Assembly (NCBI GenBank): GCA_023423995.1
Contig: JAFAEL010000236.1
Coordinates: 1-15,704 of the forward strand
Source of the DNA: Pseudomonadota bacterium
GTDB lineage: Bacteria > Pseudomonadota > Alphaproteobacteria > Rhizobiales > Beijerinckiaceae
Reading direction: 5' to 3'
DNA length: 15,704 bases
A program made the position numbers and the translations under genes. The notes under the pieces are model-generated. The model saw nothing but the letters and a program-made list of their open reading frames with translations. It had not been told where the DNA came from and did no database searches. Below, piece after piece: positions 6,896 to 12,995 of the stretch. Each line of letters starts with the position of its first letter. The first letter of the stretch is position 1.

Positions 6896-7159
6896 ATGAG
6901 GTTCGCGCTTTCTGGCGGTGTATTCCTCACAGCCATTTGCTTTGCGGTTCCATCCAACGGGCAGGATGCGTGCAGGCCGTCGAAGAACTCCTGCACAGCC
7001 ATGTACAACATATGCCAGAAGAGCTGCGCCACGATGACGAACCCGGCCAGATGCGCGGCTTCGACATGCGAGGTCAGTGTCGTGGAATGCAAGTCGACCG
7101 GGGTCTGGCGAGCGCGGGGTGCCCGAAATGCGTGCTGGACGACGTCCAATCGCACCTAG
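6896..7159 (+). CDS. Small secreted cysteine-rich protein
   Basis: An 87-aa protein with a signal peptide (R2, hydrophobic FLTAICFAV, likely cut after Gly22) and a mature peptide of about 65 residues holding eight cysteines at 26, 33, 40, 44, 53, 58, 65 and 80. The spacing C-x6-C-x6-C-x3-C-x8-C-x4-C-x6-C-x14-C looks like a disulfide-stabilised fold. The even number of cysteines and the export signal suggest a periplasmic or secreted peptide; I do not recognise the family. The start is well supported by GGAGGGG at 6884-6890. It sits downstream of the AT-richer segment and its codon use appears less GC-biased than its neighbours, which may mean acquisition by transfer. Confidence 0.75.
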   Translation: MRFALSGGVFLTAICFAVPSNGQDACRPSKNSCTAMYNICQKSCATMTNPARCAASTCEVSVVECKSTGVWRARGARNACWTTSNRT

Positions 7160-7200
7160 CGTACCGGGGCGCTCGTGGAACATTTCTCCACGATCGTACG
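7160..7200. terminator. Nested hairpin between convergent genes
   Basis: A 7-bp stem TCGTGGA/TCCACGA (7173-7179 with 7187-7193, loop ACATTTC) sits inside an outer pairing CGTAC/GTACG (7160-7164 with 7196-7200). It lies right after the stop of the eight-cysteine gene and before the end of the convergent 94-aa gene. No T-run follows on either strand, so it may act as a 3'-end-stabilising structure or a Rho-assisted terminator. Confidence 0.4.
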
Positions 7201-7230
7201 TGACGGAGAATCGAGCTGTGGTGCGCGCCG

Positions 7231-7515
7231 CTAAGAGAGCGGCGGCAGGCCGATGACGCCGCGGGCCACGATGCGCAGGCGAGCCGGGTCGCTCCGCTCG
7301 CAGGCGAGGAAGTTCGCCGTGCTGTCTTCGTCGCGTCGGCACATCATGAAGCCGTTGTGAAGCGCAGCCCTGGCACGCGCGCCGTCCTTCATCTGCAATG
7401 CCTCGAACATCACGTCCCGCCCGCCGGCTCCGCGGCCCTCGATGAGACACCAGCGGAGGTCGCCTTCCACGCGGGCCCAGTCGGGCGCCGGCTCCGGGCA
7501 AGCTTCGTCCGGCAT
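7231..7515 (-). CDS. Uncharacterised 94-aa protein
   Basis: I do not recognise this gene. The product is a small, mostly soluble protein with an acidic N-terminus, four cysteines (around residues 6, 23, 59 and 71), a central GGRDVMFEALQMKDGARARAA segment and a C-terminal LRIVARGVIGLPPLS. No signal peptide or membrane span is seen. The gene is supported by an excellent GGGGAGGTG ribosome-binding site 5-6 nt before the ATG at 7515 and by protein-like composition, unlike the arginine-rich shadow frames. It is convergent with the secreted eight-cysteine gene and divergent from the DUF937 gene. Confidence 0.6.
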   Translation of the reverse strand: MPDEACPEPAPDWARVEGDLRWCLIEGRGAGGRDVMFEALQMKDGARARAALHNGFMMCRRDEDSTANFLACERSDPARLRIVARGVIGLPPLS

Positions 7516-7680
7516 CGTTCACCTCCCCGATGGCGCTTACGGCGAGCGGAAACTCGCCCGGGGCCACCCGCTCTTTCCCAGGCATGTGCGTTGGGCGCGT
7601 CCTCTGGCCTCTCTCGGCCCCGCGGTCGACCCTCCCGCCCAGCCTGGAAGCCAGGTTGAACCGGCATCCCTTGTCATGGG

Positions 7681-7711
7681 TTGATCATGAAGCACGCGCT
7701 CGTGCTAGCTT
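7681..7711 (+). promoter_or_regulatory. Candidate promoter with internal dyad upstream of the DUF937 gene
   Basis: TTGATC (7681-7686) and an extended -10-like TGCTAGCTT (7703-7711) flank a perfect dyad AGCACG/CGTGCT around CGCT (7691-7706). The spacer of 19 nt is longer than ideal. A dyad lying between -35 and -10 is a usual repressor site, but both promoter and operator are unproven. Confidence 0.3.
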
Positions 7712-7763
7712 CCAAGTGCCTCGGCCGCCGCGATGCCGTTTTCCGGCCGAGGTGGAGACCCGG

Positions 7764-8588
7764 ATGGTCACTCTCTTCGACATCGTTCGGCAGGCCCAGG
7801 GCGGCACGGCGATGGACAGTTTCTCGCGCCAGTTCGGGTTGAGTCTCGACCAGACACAGAGGGCGGTGGATGCCCTGCTGCCGGCCTTCTCGCTCGGCCT
7901 GCAGCGAAGCTTCCAGGATCCGAACGCCTTCGCCCAGCTGCTCGAGTTGATGGCATCGGGCCGCTACGCGCCGTTCTTCGACGGTGGAGCTCAGCTCTGG
8001 CCCGCCCCGCCGAACGGACAGCACGCGCTGGAGCGGATCTTCGGTTCCCCCGAAATCTCACGCCAGATCGCCGCGCAGGCCTCGGCAATGTCGGGGATCA
8101 CCGCGCAAGTCCTGCAGCAGATGCTGCCGTCTCTCGCCACGGTCCTCATGGGCGGATTGTTCCGCTACACCACCATGGAGGGGCTGGCCGATTTTCTTCG
8201 AAACTGGAGCGACTGGCTCCGGACTCTGGCCCGGCTTCAGGGAGGGAGCCCGCGGCCAAGCAGCCCGACCGTCACCAACCCCTACGAGGCCTGGGGAGAC
8301 CTGATGAGTGCGATGCTTGGAGGGGCGGCGCCGAAGCCGCCTCCTCCGGAACCGCCCACCGATCCCTGGACGAGCTTCATGCGGGGATTCCTGAAGGACC
8401 TCCCGCCGAATGCCGCCGCGCCGCCGCCGCCAGCGCCACCGCCTTCGCAACCCAATCCGTTCGAAGTGCTCTCGCAGATGTTCGATGCCGGCCGAGACGT
8501 TCAGGAGCAGTACCTGACAACCTTGAACGGCATCCTCGACGGCGTCTTGTCGGCGGCACCCGCGGGCGGGCAACCCCGCCAAGCCTGA
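7764..8588 (+). CDS. DUF937 domain protein
   Basis: A 274-aa protein with a DUF937 domain. The opening TLFDIVRQAQGG (3-14) and FGLSLDQTQRAVDALLPAFSLGLQR (24-48) are the hallmark, and a second copy of the helical motif occurs as SGITAQVLQQMLPSLATVLMGGLFR (110-134), so the domain is an internal duplication. The C-terminal part is an apparently disordered linker with two proline-rich tracts (KPPPPEPP and PPPPAPPP) joining short amphipathic segments (PWTSFMRGFLKDL; PFEVLSQMFDAGRDVQEQYL). Function unknown. The ATG at 7764 is chosen over earlier in-frame starts because GAGGTGGAG precedes it and the domain starts there. It converges on the DUF1127 gene with 8 nt between stops. Confidence 0.85.
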   Translation: MVTLFDIVRQAQGGTAMDSFSRQFGLSLDQTQRAVDALLPAFSLGLQRSFQDPNAFAQLLELMASGRYAPFFDGGAQLWPAPPNGQHALERIFGSPEISRQIAAQASAMSGITAQVLQQMLPSLATVLMGGLFRYTTMEGLADFLRNWSDWLRTLARLQGGSPRPSSPTVTNPYEAWGDLMSAMLGGAAPKPPPPEPPTDPWTSFMRGFLKDLPPNAAAPPPPAPPPSQPNPFEVLSQMFDAGRDVQEQYLTTLNGILDGVLSAAPAGGQPRQA

Positions 8589-8596
8589 GAAGCGCC

Positions 8597-8926
8597 TCAG
8601 CAGCTAACGGCCGCGGGTGCTTGTTTCAGGCCCCAAGCTGCATTCGCGCGCGCTCGTAAGTGACTGCGCCGGCTGACGGATCGAACTACGAGGAGGGCCG
8701 AGGGGTCCTTCGCGAGCGGCAGCTCGAGGGCCCCGATCACGTCGCTGCGGGTCAGGCCGATGTCCTTGAGCGAGCGATCATCGAGTTCGAGCAGGCTGCG
8801 CACCTGGCGGCGATGCACGAGCGTCCGGACGAACGCCGCCGTCGTCAGGACGACGAACTGCACGATGCGACGGAGGGTCGATGCCGGTCCGTAGCTCCGC
8901 GGGGATTCTGTCTCGGTCGTGACCAT
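8597..8926 (-). CDS. DUF1127 domain protein
   Basis: A 109-aa protein. A hydrophobic or amphipathic segment (IVQFVVLTTAAFVRTLV, about 21-37) leads into the DUF1127 motif HRRQVRSLLELDDRSLKDIGLTRSDVIGAL (about 38-67), a short arginine-rich helical hairpin. DUF1127 proteins in Rhodobacter and Agrobacterium have been linked to RNA binding and to regulation of metabolism and stress. Whether this one does the same is inference. It is longer than the usual 45-75 residues, with a C-terminal extension of about 35 residues. An AGGAGA ribosome-binding site lies just before the ATG at 8926. It is divergent from the LysR gene across a 153-bp gap and is the likely target of that regulator. Confidence 0.88.
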   Translation of the reverse strand: MVTTETESPRSYGPASTLRRIVQFVVLTTAAFVRTLVHRRQVRSLLELDDRSLKDIGLTRSDVIGALELPLAKDPSALLVVRSVSRRSHLRARANAAWGLKQAPAAVSC

Positions 8927-9023
8927 CGCAATCTCCTGAGGATCAGGCTCCTCTCTGGCCCGCGCAGCGCGTCGGGAGCGAAGCGGGCTGCCTCGCCAGA
9001 TGGACGATGCTCCCCATCTTGCT

Positions 9024-9053
9024 ATTCGTGAAGCGAATGATTTGAATGGTTCA
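9024..9053. promoter_or_regulatory. Candidate LysR-type operator in the DUF1127/lysR divergent gap
   Basis: A 15-bp inverted repeat with arms ATTCG and CGAAT (9024-9038) contains the T-N11-A arrangement typical of LysR-type binding sites (T9025, A9037). Directly beside it is a second dyad, TGAA/TTCA around TGG (9043-9053), and the element GAATG repeats 9 bp apart (9035-9039 and 9044-9048). This close to the lysR start, autoregulation together with control of the divergent DUF1127 gene is the standard expectation; binding itself is inferred. Confidence 0.55.
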
Positions 9054-9079
9054 GATCACCTGGAGTGATGGAGGTCCCG

Positions 9080-9973
9080 ATGCCCTACATGCTCGACAGC
9101 GACCAGCTCCGTACCTTCCTGGCCATTGCCGACACGGGCTCTTTCACGCGGGCCGCCGAAATCGTCCACAAGACCCAGTCGGCCGTCTCGATGCAGATGA
9201 AGCGCCTGGAGGAGCGGCTCGGGCGGGAGATATTCGAGCGCGATGGCCGTTCCTCCAAGCTGACGGATGCGGGGGAGCGCCTGCTGGACTACGCGCGCCG
9301 CATCGTCCGGCTGAACAATGAATGCGTGGCGTCCTTCGCCGAGTCGGACCTTGTCGGACGCGTGCGCCTCGGCCTGCCGGACGACTATGCCGACCGGTAC
9401 CTGCCGGAGATCCTCGCAACGTTCTCGCGATCGAACCCCCGGGCGGAGGTGACTGTCGTCTGCGAGCCGACGCCGATGCTCGTGGAGCAGGTGCAGGCCG
9501 GCGAACTCGACCTCGCGATCATCACGCATGTTGATGGGCGAGGAAACTCGGAGGTGGTCCGGTCCGAGCAGCTTCTCTGGGTCACGTCCGCGCGGCACTG
9601 CGTGCAGGACGAGGCGGTGATGCCGCTCGCGCTCGGGAGGGCGACCTGCAACTGGCGCTCCTCCGCGCTGGCCGCGTTGGAGAAGGCCGGGCGCAGCTTC
9701 CGGGTGGCCTATGTCAGCTGGAACTCGACCGCAGTAGGTGCGGCCGTCCTGGCGGGGCTGGCCGTCTCGGTCCTGCCCGAGAGCGCTGTTCGGCCCGGCA
9801 TGCGGGTCCTCGGGCCGCGCGACGGGTTCCCGCCCTTGCCGTCCTGCAAGATCGGCCTGGTTCAAGGGGTCGGGGAGAGGAACGAACTCGCTGAGGCGCT
9901 GGCCGACCAGATCCGGCAGAGCCTCGACAATCTGGGATCAGGCCGCGTGATCCCGCTGGCGGCGGCGGAATAG
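9080..9973 (+). CDS. LysR-family transcriptional regulator, LrhA/HexA-like
   Basis: A 297-aa LysR-type regulator. The winged helix-turn-helix (about 1-60) reads LDSDQLRTFLAIADTGSFTRAAEIVHKTQSAVSMQMKRLEERLG; the effector domain follows from about 88 (VRLGLPDDYADRYLP). The late blocks NSTAVGAAVLAGLAVSVLPES and LRVLG-like/DGFPPLPSCKIGL resemble the LrhA/HexA/PecT branch rather than VtlR/LsrB. In enterics that branch controls motility and virulence, but the target here is unknown. The start at 9080 is preferred because GGAGGT lies at 9070-9075; a GTG at 9065 or ATG at 9068 would add four or five residues. Its stop lies 2 nt from the stop of the convergent flp gene. The adjacent operator-like repeats suggest autoregulation. 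Confidence 0.92.
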   Translation: MPYMLDSDQLRTFLAIADTGSFTRAAEIVHKTQSAVSMQMKRLEERLGREIFERDGRSSKLTDAGERLLDYARRIVRLNNECVASFAESDLVGRVRLGLPDDYADRYLPEILATFSRSNPRAEVTVVCEPTPMLVEQVQAGELDLAIITHVDGRGNSEVVRSEQLLWVTSARHCVQDEAVMPLALGRATCNWRSSALAALEKAGRSFRVAYVSWNSTAVGAAVLAGLAVSVLPESAVRPGMRVLGPRDGFPPLPSCKIGLVQGVGERNELAEALADQIRQSLDNLGSGRVIPLAAAE

Positions 9974-9975
9974 GC

Positions 9976-10134
9976 CTAGCGCGTGGTGAAGCCCGACTGG
10001 ACCTGCTCGAAAGATCCCCTGACGCTCGTGCCGATCATGGTCGCGCCGCCGATGATCACGATGGACACCAGCATGGCGATCAAGGCGTACTCGATCGAGG
10101 TCACCCCCTTTTGGTCGCGCAGGAACCTGCTCAT
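9976..10134 (-). CDS. Flp/Fap-type (type IVb) pilin
   Basis: A 52-aa pilin easily missed because of its size. It starts MSRFLRDQKG, followed by VTSIEYALIAMLVSIVIIG and GATMIGTSVRGSFEQVQSGF. The prepilin peptidase would cut after Gly10, leaving Glu at +5 and Tyr at +6 of the mature chain, exactly the Flp signature, in front of a single hydrophobic helix. Members polymerise into Flp pili via the Tad/Cpa system for surface attachment. No tad, cpa or prepilin peptidase gene is in the window, so this is an orphan copy relying on machinery elsewhere. A GAGGA sequence sits before the ATG at 10134. The gene is convergent with lysR, with 2 nt between stops, and divergent from thrB. Confidence 0.92.
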   Translation of the reverse strand: MSRFLRDQKGVTSIEYALIAMLVSIVIIGGATMIGTSVRGSFEQVQSGFTTR

Positions 10135-10290
10135 CTCGTCCTCGGCATTCCGGCGCTACCATGACACGCTGCTGTTCGCGCGAAGTTAACGCAGGCGGAA
10201 AATCCCAGGCCTGAACCTTAACGTTGGAGCCCGGCTATATTCCCGTCGTCGCTTGACACGGGTCGGCCGCTTTCGCAGGAGAACGGAGAC

Positions 10291-10305
10291 GCCTGATCTT
10301 CAGGC
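10291..10305 (+). other. Short hairpin in the thrB leader
   Basis: GCCTGA/TCAGGC with a TCT loop, 35 nt before the thrB start. It is small but perfect. The 206-bp divergent gap also holds a TTGACA (10253-10258) without a good -10, a TTCGCGCGAA palindrome (10175-10184) and two TTAACG elements 32 bp apart (10186 and 10218). No leader peptide rich in threonine was found. Confidence 0.3.
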
Positions 10306-10340
10306 AAATTCTTCTCCGCTACGAGTCTGGTCCCGCTGAC

Positions 10341-11312
10341 ATGGCCGTTTATACCGAGGTCTCCGACGAGGACCTCCGCGGTTTCCTGGCCATGTACGAC
10401 CTGGGAGAGGTGCTCTCGTTCAAGGGCATCGCGGAGGGGGTCGAGAACTCGAACTACTTTCTCCAGACCACGCGCGACCGCTTCATCCTGACCCTTTACG
10501 AGAAGCGCGTCAGCGAGGCGGACCTTCCGTTCTTCCTTGGCCTCATGGAGCATCTTGCCGAGCGGGGGTTCGAATGTCCGCTTCCCGTCCATAGCAGGTC
10601 GGGGGAGAGCCTCGGGCGGCTCGCGGGCCGCCCTGCCGTCATCGTGACCTTCCTGGAGGGTATTGCCGTCAAGCGTCCCGGCGTTGGCCATTGCCGGGCT
10701 GTGGGGGCGGAACTGGCCCGCCTCCACGCGGCGGGCCGCGATTTTGCCGGGCGGCGGCCCAATGCGCTCTCCATCGACGCGTGGGCCCCGCTCTTTGCAA
10801 GTGCCGATGGCCAGGCCGACCGGCTTGCACCAGGGCTCGCCGCCAGGACCCAGGCTGAACTCGGCGAGCTTGCCGCGCTCTGGCCGGCGCGACTGCCCGA
10901 AGGCGTGATCCACGCCGACCTCTTCACCGACAACGTGTTCTTCATCGGCGACAGGCTGTCGGGCGTCATCGACTTCTATTTCGCCTGCACGGACGCGCTC
11001 GCCTACGATCTCGCGATCTGCCTGAACGCCTGGTGCTTCGAGGCAGACGGCTCGTTCAATGCCACTAAGGGGCGGGCGCTAATCGCAGGGTACCAGAGCG
11101 TGCGTCCCCTCGAGCCCGAGGAGGTCGCCGCGCTGCCGGTCCTGGCAAGAGGTTCTGCCCTCCGCTTCATGCTGACCCGCCTCGTGGACTGGCTGAACGT
11201 CCCGCCTGGCGCGCTGGTGCGTCCAAAGGACCCTCTCGAATACGATCGCAAGCTCGGCTTCCACCGAAAGGTGGCGAGCGCGACCGAATATGGCTGGGAG
11301 CCTGTGGAGTAG
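10341..11312 (+). CDS. thrB: Homoserine kinase (kinase-fold ThrB type)
   Basis: Phosphorylates L-homoserine with ATP to O-phosphohomoserine in threonine synthesis, cytoplasmic. At 323 aa it belongs to the aminoglycoside-phosphotransferase-fold homoserine kinases used by alphaproteobacteria and Pseudomonas, not the GHMP type of E. coli. Signatures: [12 protein letters not shown] at the start, [17 protein letters not shown] (26-42), the Brenner-type catalytic block [12 protein letters not shown] (His191, Asp193, Asn198), the metal-binding GVIDFYFA and CLNAWCFE. The ATG at 10341 gives the standard N-terminus although no strong Shine-Dalgarno is visible. rnhA follows 39 nt later, a common alphaproteobacterial pairing; the ispH gene often found upstream is absent here. 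Confidence 0.95.
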   Translation: MAVYTEVSDEDLRGFLAMYDLGEVLSFKGIAEGVENSNYFLQTTRDRFILTLYEKRVSEADLPFFLGLMEHLAERGFECPLPVHSRSGESLGRLAGRPAVIVTFLEGIAVKRPGVGHCRAVGAELARLHAAGRDFAGRRPNALSIDAWAPLFASADGQADRLAPGLAARTQAELGELAALWPARLPEGVIHADLFTDNVFFIGDRLSGVIDFYFACTDALAYDLAICLNAWCFEADGSFNATKGRALIAGYQSVRPLEPEEVAALPVLARGSALRFMLTRLVDWLNVPPGALVRPKDPLEYDRKLGFHRKVASATEYGWEPVE

Positions 11313-11351
11313 GGCGGTAGCTCAGTCCCTTCGAACAAGATGCGAGTCGGG

Positions 11352-11810
11352 ATGAGCGATCGGGTCAAGATCTACACGGACGGTGCGTGCTCGGGTAATC
11401 CCGGCCCGGGCGGCTGGGGGGCGCTGCTGATCTTTGGCGCAAAGGAGCGGGAAATCTCCGGTGCCGAGCCGAACACGACGAACAACCGCATGGAGCTGAT
11501 GGCGGCGATTTCCGCCCTCGAGGCGCTCACGCGACCCTGCGCCGTCGATCTGTACACAGACTCGCAATATGTCCGGAACGGCATCTCGAGCTGGATCAAG
11601 GGCTGGAAGGCCAAGGGCTGGCTCACGGCCGACCGCAAGCCCGTGAAGAACGAGGACCTATGGCGTCGCCTGGACGAGGCACGCCAGCGCCATGACGTGA
11701 CCTGGCACTGGGTAAAGGGTCATGCGGACGATGCCCTGAACCATCGCGTGGACGGCATGGCGCGGGCCGCCATTGAGGCCATGAGGCGAGGCATCAAGCA
11801 TCCCGCATGA
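11352..11810 (+). CDS. rnhA: Ribonuclease HI
   Basis: Cleaves the RNA strand of RNA/DNA hybrids, removing R-loops and primers. The 152-aa protein has the full DEDD active site with the same numbering as the E. coli enzyme when started at 11352: Asp10 ([12 protein letters not shown]), Glu48 (NNRMELMAA), Asp70 (LYTDSQYV), Asp134 (NHRVD), plus the mobile His124 in HWVKGHADD. The basic handle [20 protein letters not shown] is present. This numbering match is the reason for choosing 11352 over an ATG 12 nt earlier. It lies just after thrB on the same strand and is probably cotranscribed. Confidence 0.95.
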   Translation: MSDRVKIYTDGACSGNPGPGGWGALLIFGAKEREISGAEPNTTNNRMELMAAISALEALTRPCAVDLYTDSQYVRNGISSWIKGWKAKGWLTADRKPVKNEDLWRRLDEARQRHDVTWHWVKGHADDALNHRVDGMARAAIEAMRRGIKHPA

Positions 11811-11861
11811 ACGCCGCGGCCGGACCTATGCGGATGACCCGCCGCCTCTCCCGCCGCGCGA

Positions 11862-11879
11862 CGAGTCCCCGGTGACTCG
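11862..11879. other. Hairpin between rnhA and the transporter gene
   Basis: CGAGTC and GACTCG form a 6-bp stem around CCCGGT in the 116-bp gap. There is no T-run, so it is at best a weak or Rho-assisted terminator of the thrB-rnhA unit. Confidence 0.3.
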
Positions 11880-11926
11880 CAACTCCGGCGCCTAGGCCGC
11901 CCCGACCCGCAAGCGTCCCGCCGAAC

Positions 11927-12835
11927 ATGCCCGTTTCTCCAGGAGCACCTGAGCTGCCACCCCCTCTACGGCAGGACAATCTCGGCCGGGCGGTTCTCTA
12001 CATGATCGCTGCGGCCGTGATGCTCCCGGGCATCAATGCCTGCGCGAAGCACCTCAGCAGCTACTCCATCGTTCAGATCGGCTGGGCCCGCTATGCCGGG
12101 CATTTCGGGCTGATGCTGGTGGCCTTCGTGCCGACCTACGGGTTCGCGATGCTGCGCTCGGCTGCGCCCGGCCTGCAACTTCTGCGCTCGGGGCTCCATT
12201 GCGCATCGGCGCTCCTGATGTTCTCGGCCCTGACGATGGTGGCGCTCACGACCGCCACGGCGATCAACTTCTCGGCCCCGCTGATCGTCACGGCGCTCGC
12301 GCCCCTGATGCTCGGCGAGCGGATCGGCTGGCATCGGGCGATCGCGGTCGCGGTCGGCTTCGCGGGAGCGCTGATCGTCGTGCGGCCGGGCTATAGTGGT
12401 GACGGCCTCGCGACGGCCCTGCTGCTCATCAATGCCTTCGTGGGCGCGAACATCCAGATCCTGTCGCGAAAGCTCAGCGCCTATGACCGGGCCATCACGT
12501 CCAATACCTACATGGTGATGGTCGGGTTCCTGGTGCTGACCGCGCCGCTGCCGTTCGTCTGGCGCAACCCGGACAACATGCTCGACCTCGTCGTCTTCAT
12601 CGCCATCGGGATCTTCGGCGGGATCGGGCACTACTTCCTGGTGAGCGCCTTCGAGCAGGCGCCGGCCACCTTCGTGTCGCCGTTCAACTATCTCCAGATC
12701 GTCGGGGCGGCGGTCCTCGGCTATCTCGTTTTCGGCCACCTGCCGGATATCGGGACCTGGGTCGGTGCCGCCATCATCGCGGCCAGCGGCATCTTCGTCC
12801 TGTTTAGCGAGCGCCGGGCAAGGCTGCGCAGGTAG
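11927..12835 (+). CDS. EamA/DMT-superfamily inner-membrane transporter
   Basis: A 302-aa integral membrane protein with about ten hydrophobic helices in two EamA repeats (roughly 20-152 and 160-295). Repeat marks include AINFSAPLIVTALAPLMLGERIGWHRAIAVAVGFAGALIVVRPG at the end of the first half and YLQIVGAAVLGYLVFGHLPDIGTWVGAAIIAASGIFVLFSERR at the end of the second. These proteins export or import small metabolites; the substrate cannot be read from sequence. The N-terminus before the first helix is proline-rich and cytoplasmic. No good Shine-Dalgarno precedes the ATG at 11927. It follows rnhA by 116 bp and precedes the hydrolase-flavoprotein pair by 160 bp; a functional link with that pair is possible but unsupported. 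Confidence 0.88.
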   Translation: MPVSPGAPELPPPLRQDNLGRAVLYMIAAAVMLPGINACAKHLSSYSIVQIGWARYAGHFGLMLVAFVPTYGFAMLRSAAPGLQLLRSGLHCASALLMFSALTMVALTTATAINFSAPLIVTALAPLMLGERIGWHRAIAVAVGFAGALIVVRPGYSGDGLATALLLINAFVGANIQILSRKLSAYDRAITSNTYMVMVGFLVLTAPLPFVWRNPDNMLDLVVFIAIGIFGGIGHYFLVSAFEQAPATFVSPFNYLQIVGAAVLGYLVFGHLPDIGTWVGAAIIAASGIFVLFSERRARLRR

Positions 12836-12957
12836 GCGGGCCTAAGGGACAGCCTCCGCATTAGCTGACCGGCGACGGTCGCCTGGCGCCATCCGGAGCA
12901 ACTCGGCGCGACGTCAGGCAGTCCGACGAAACTCTGACCATCGAAACCGCCCTGTTT

Positions 12958-12989
12958 GCTGTTGACAGCTGACATCGGAGCCGTAGCAT
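12958..12989 (+). promoter_or_regulatory. Candidate promoter with operator-like dyad, predicting a leaderless mRNA
   Basis: A perfect -35 TTGACA (12962-12967) is followed after 16 nt by TAGCAT (12984-12989; four of six -10 bases). Transcription would start about 7 nt later, at or next to the A of the ATG at 12996. No ribosome-binding site precedes that ATG, which agrees with a leaderless transcript. A perfect dyad GCTGT-TG-ACAGC (12958-12969) covers the -35, as a repressor site would. The promoter is read by eye, not scored. Confidence 0.5.
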
Positions 12990-12995
12990 TTCCGC

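Noticed and set aside
10161..10214. 17-codon reading frame with adjacent Cys codons upstream of thrB, as a possible attenuation leader peptide
   Set aside because: No ribosome-binding site, no link between cysteine and homoserine kinase, no threonine or isoleucine run and no terminator/antiterminator pair.
10186..10223. Two TTAACG elements as a CtrA site for the pilin gene
   Set aside because: CtrA needs TTAA-N7-TTAA spacing. These are about 32 bp apart and in the same orientation, so I could not support the call.
10253..10258. TTGACA as the thrB promoter
   Set aside because: No acceptable -10 occurs 15-19 nt downstream (the sequence there is GC-rich with CAGGAG), so only the hexamer is noted.
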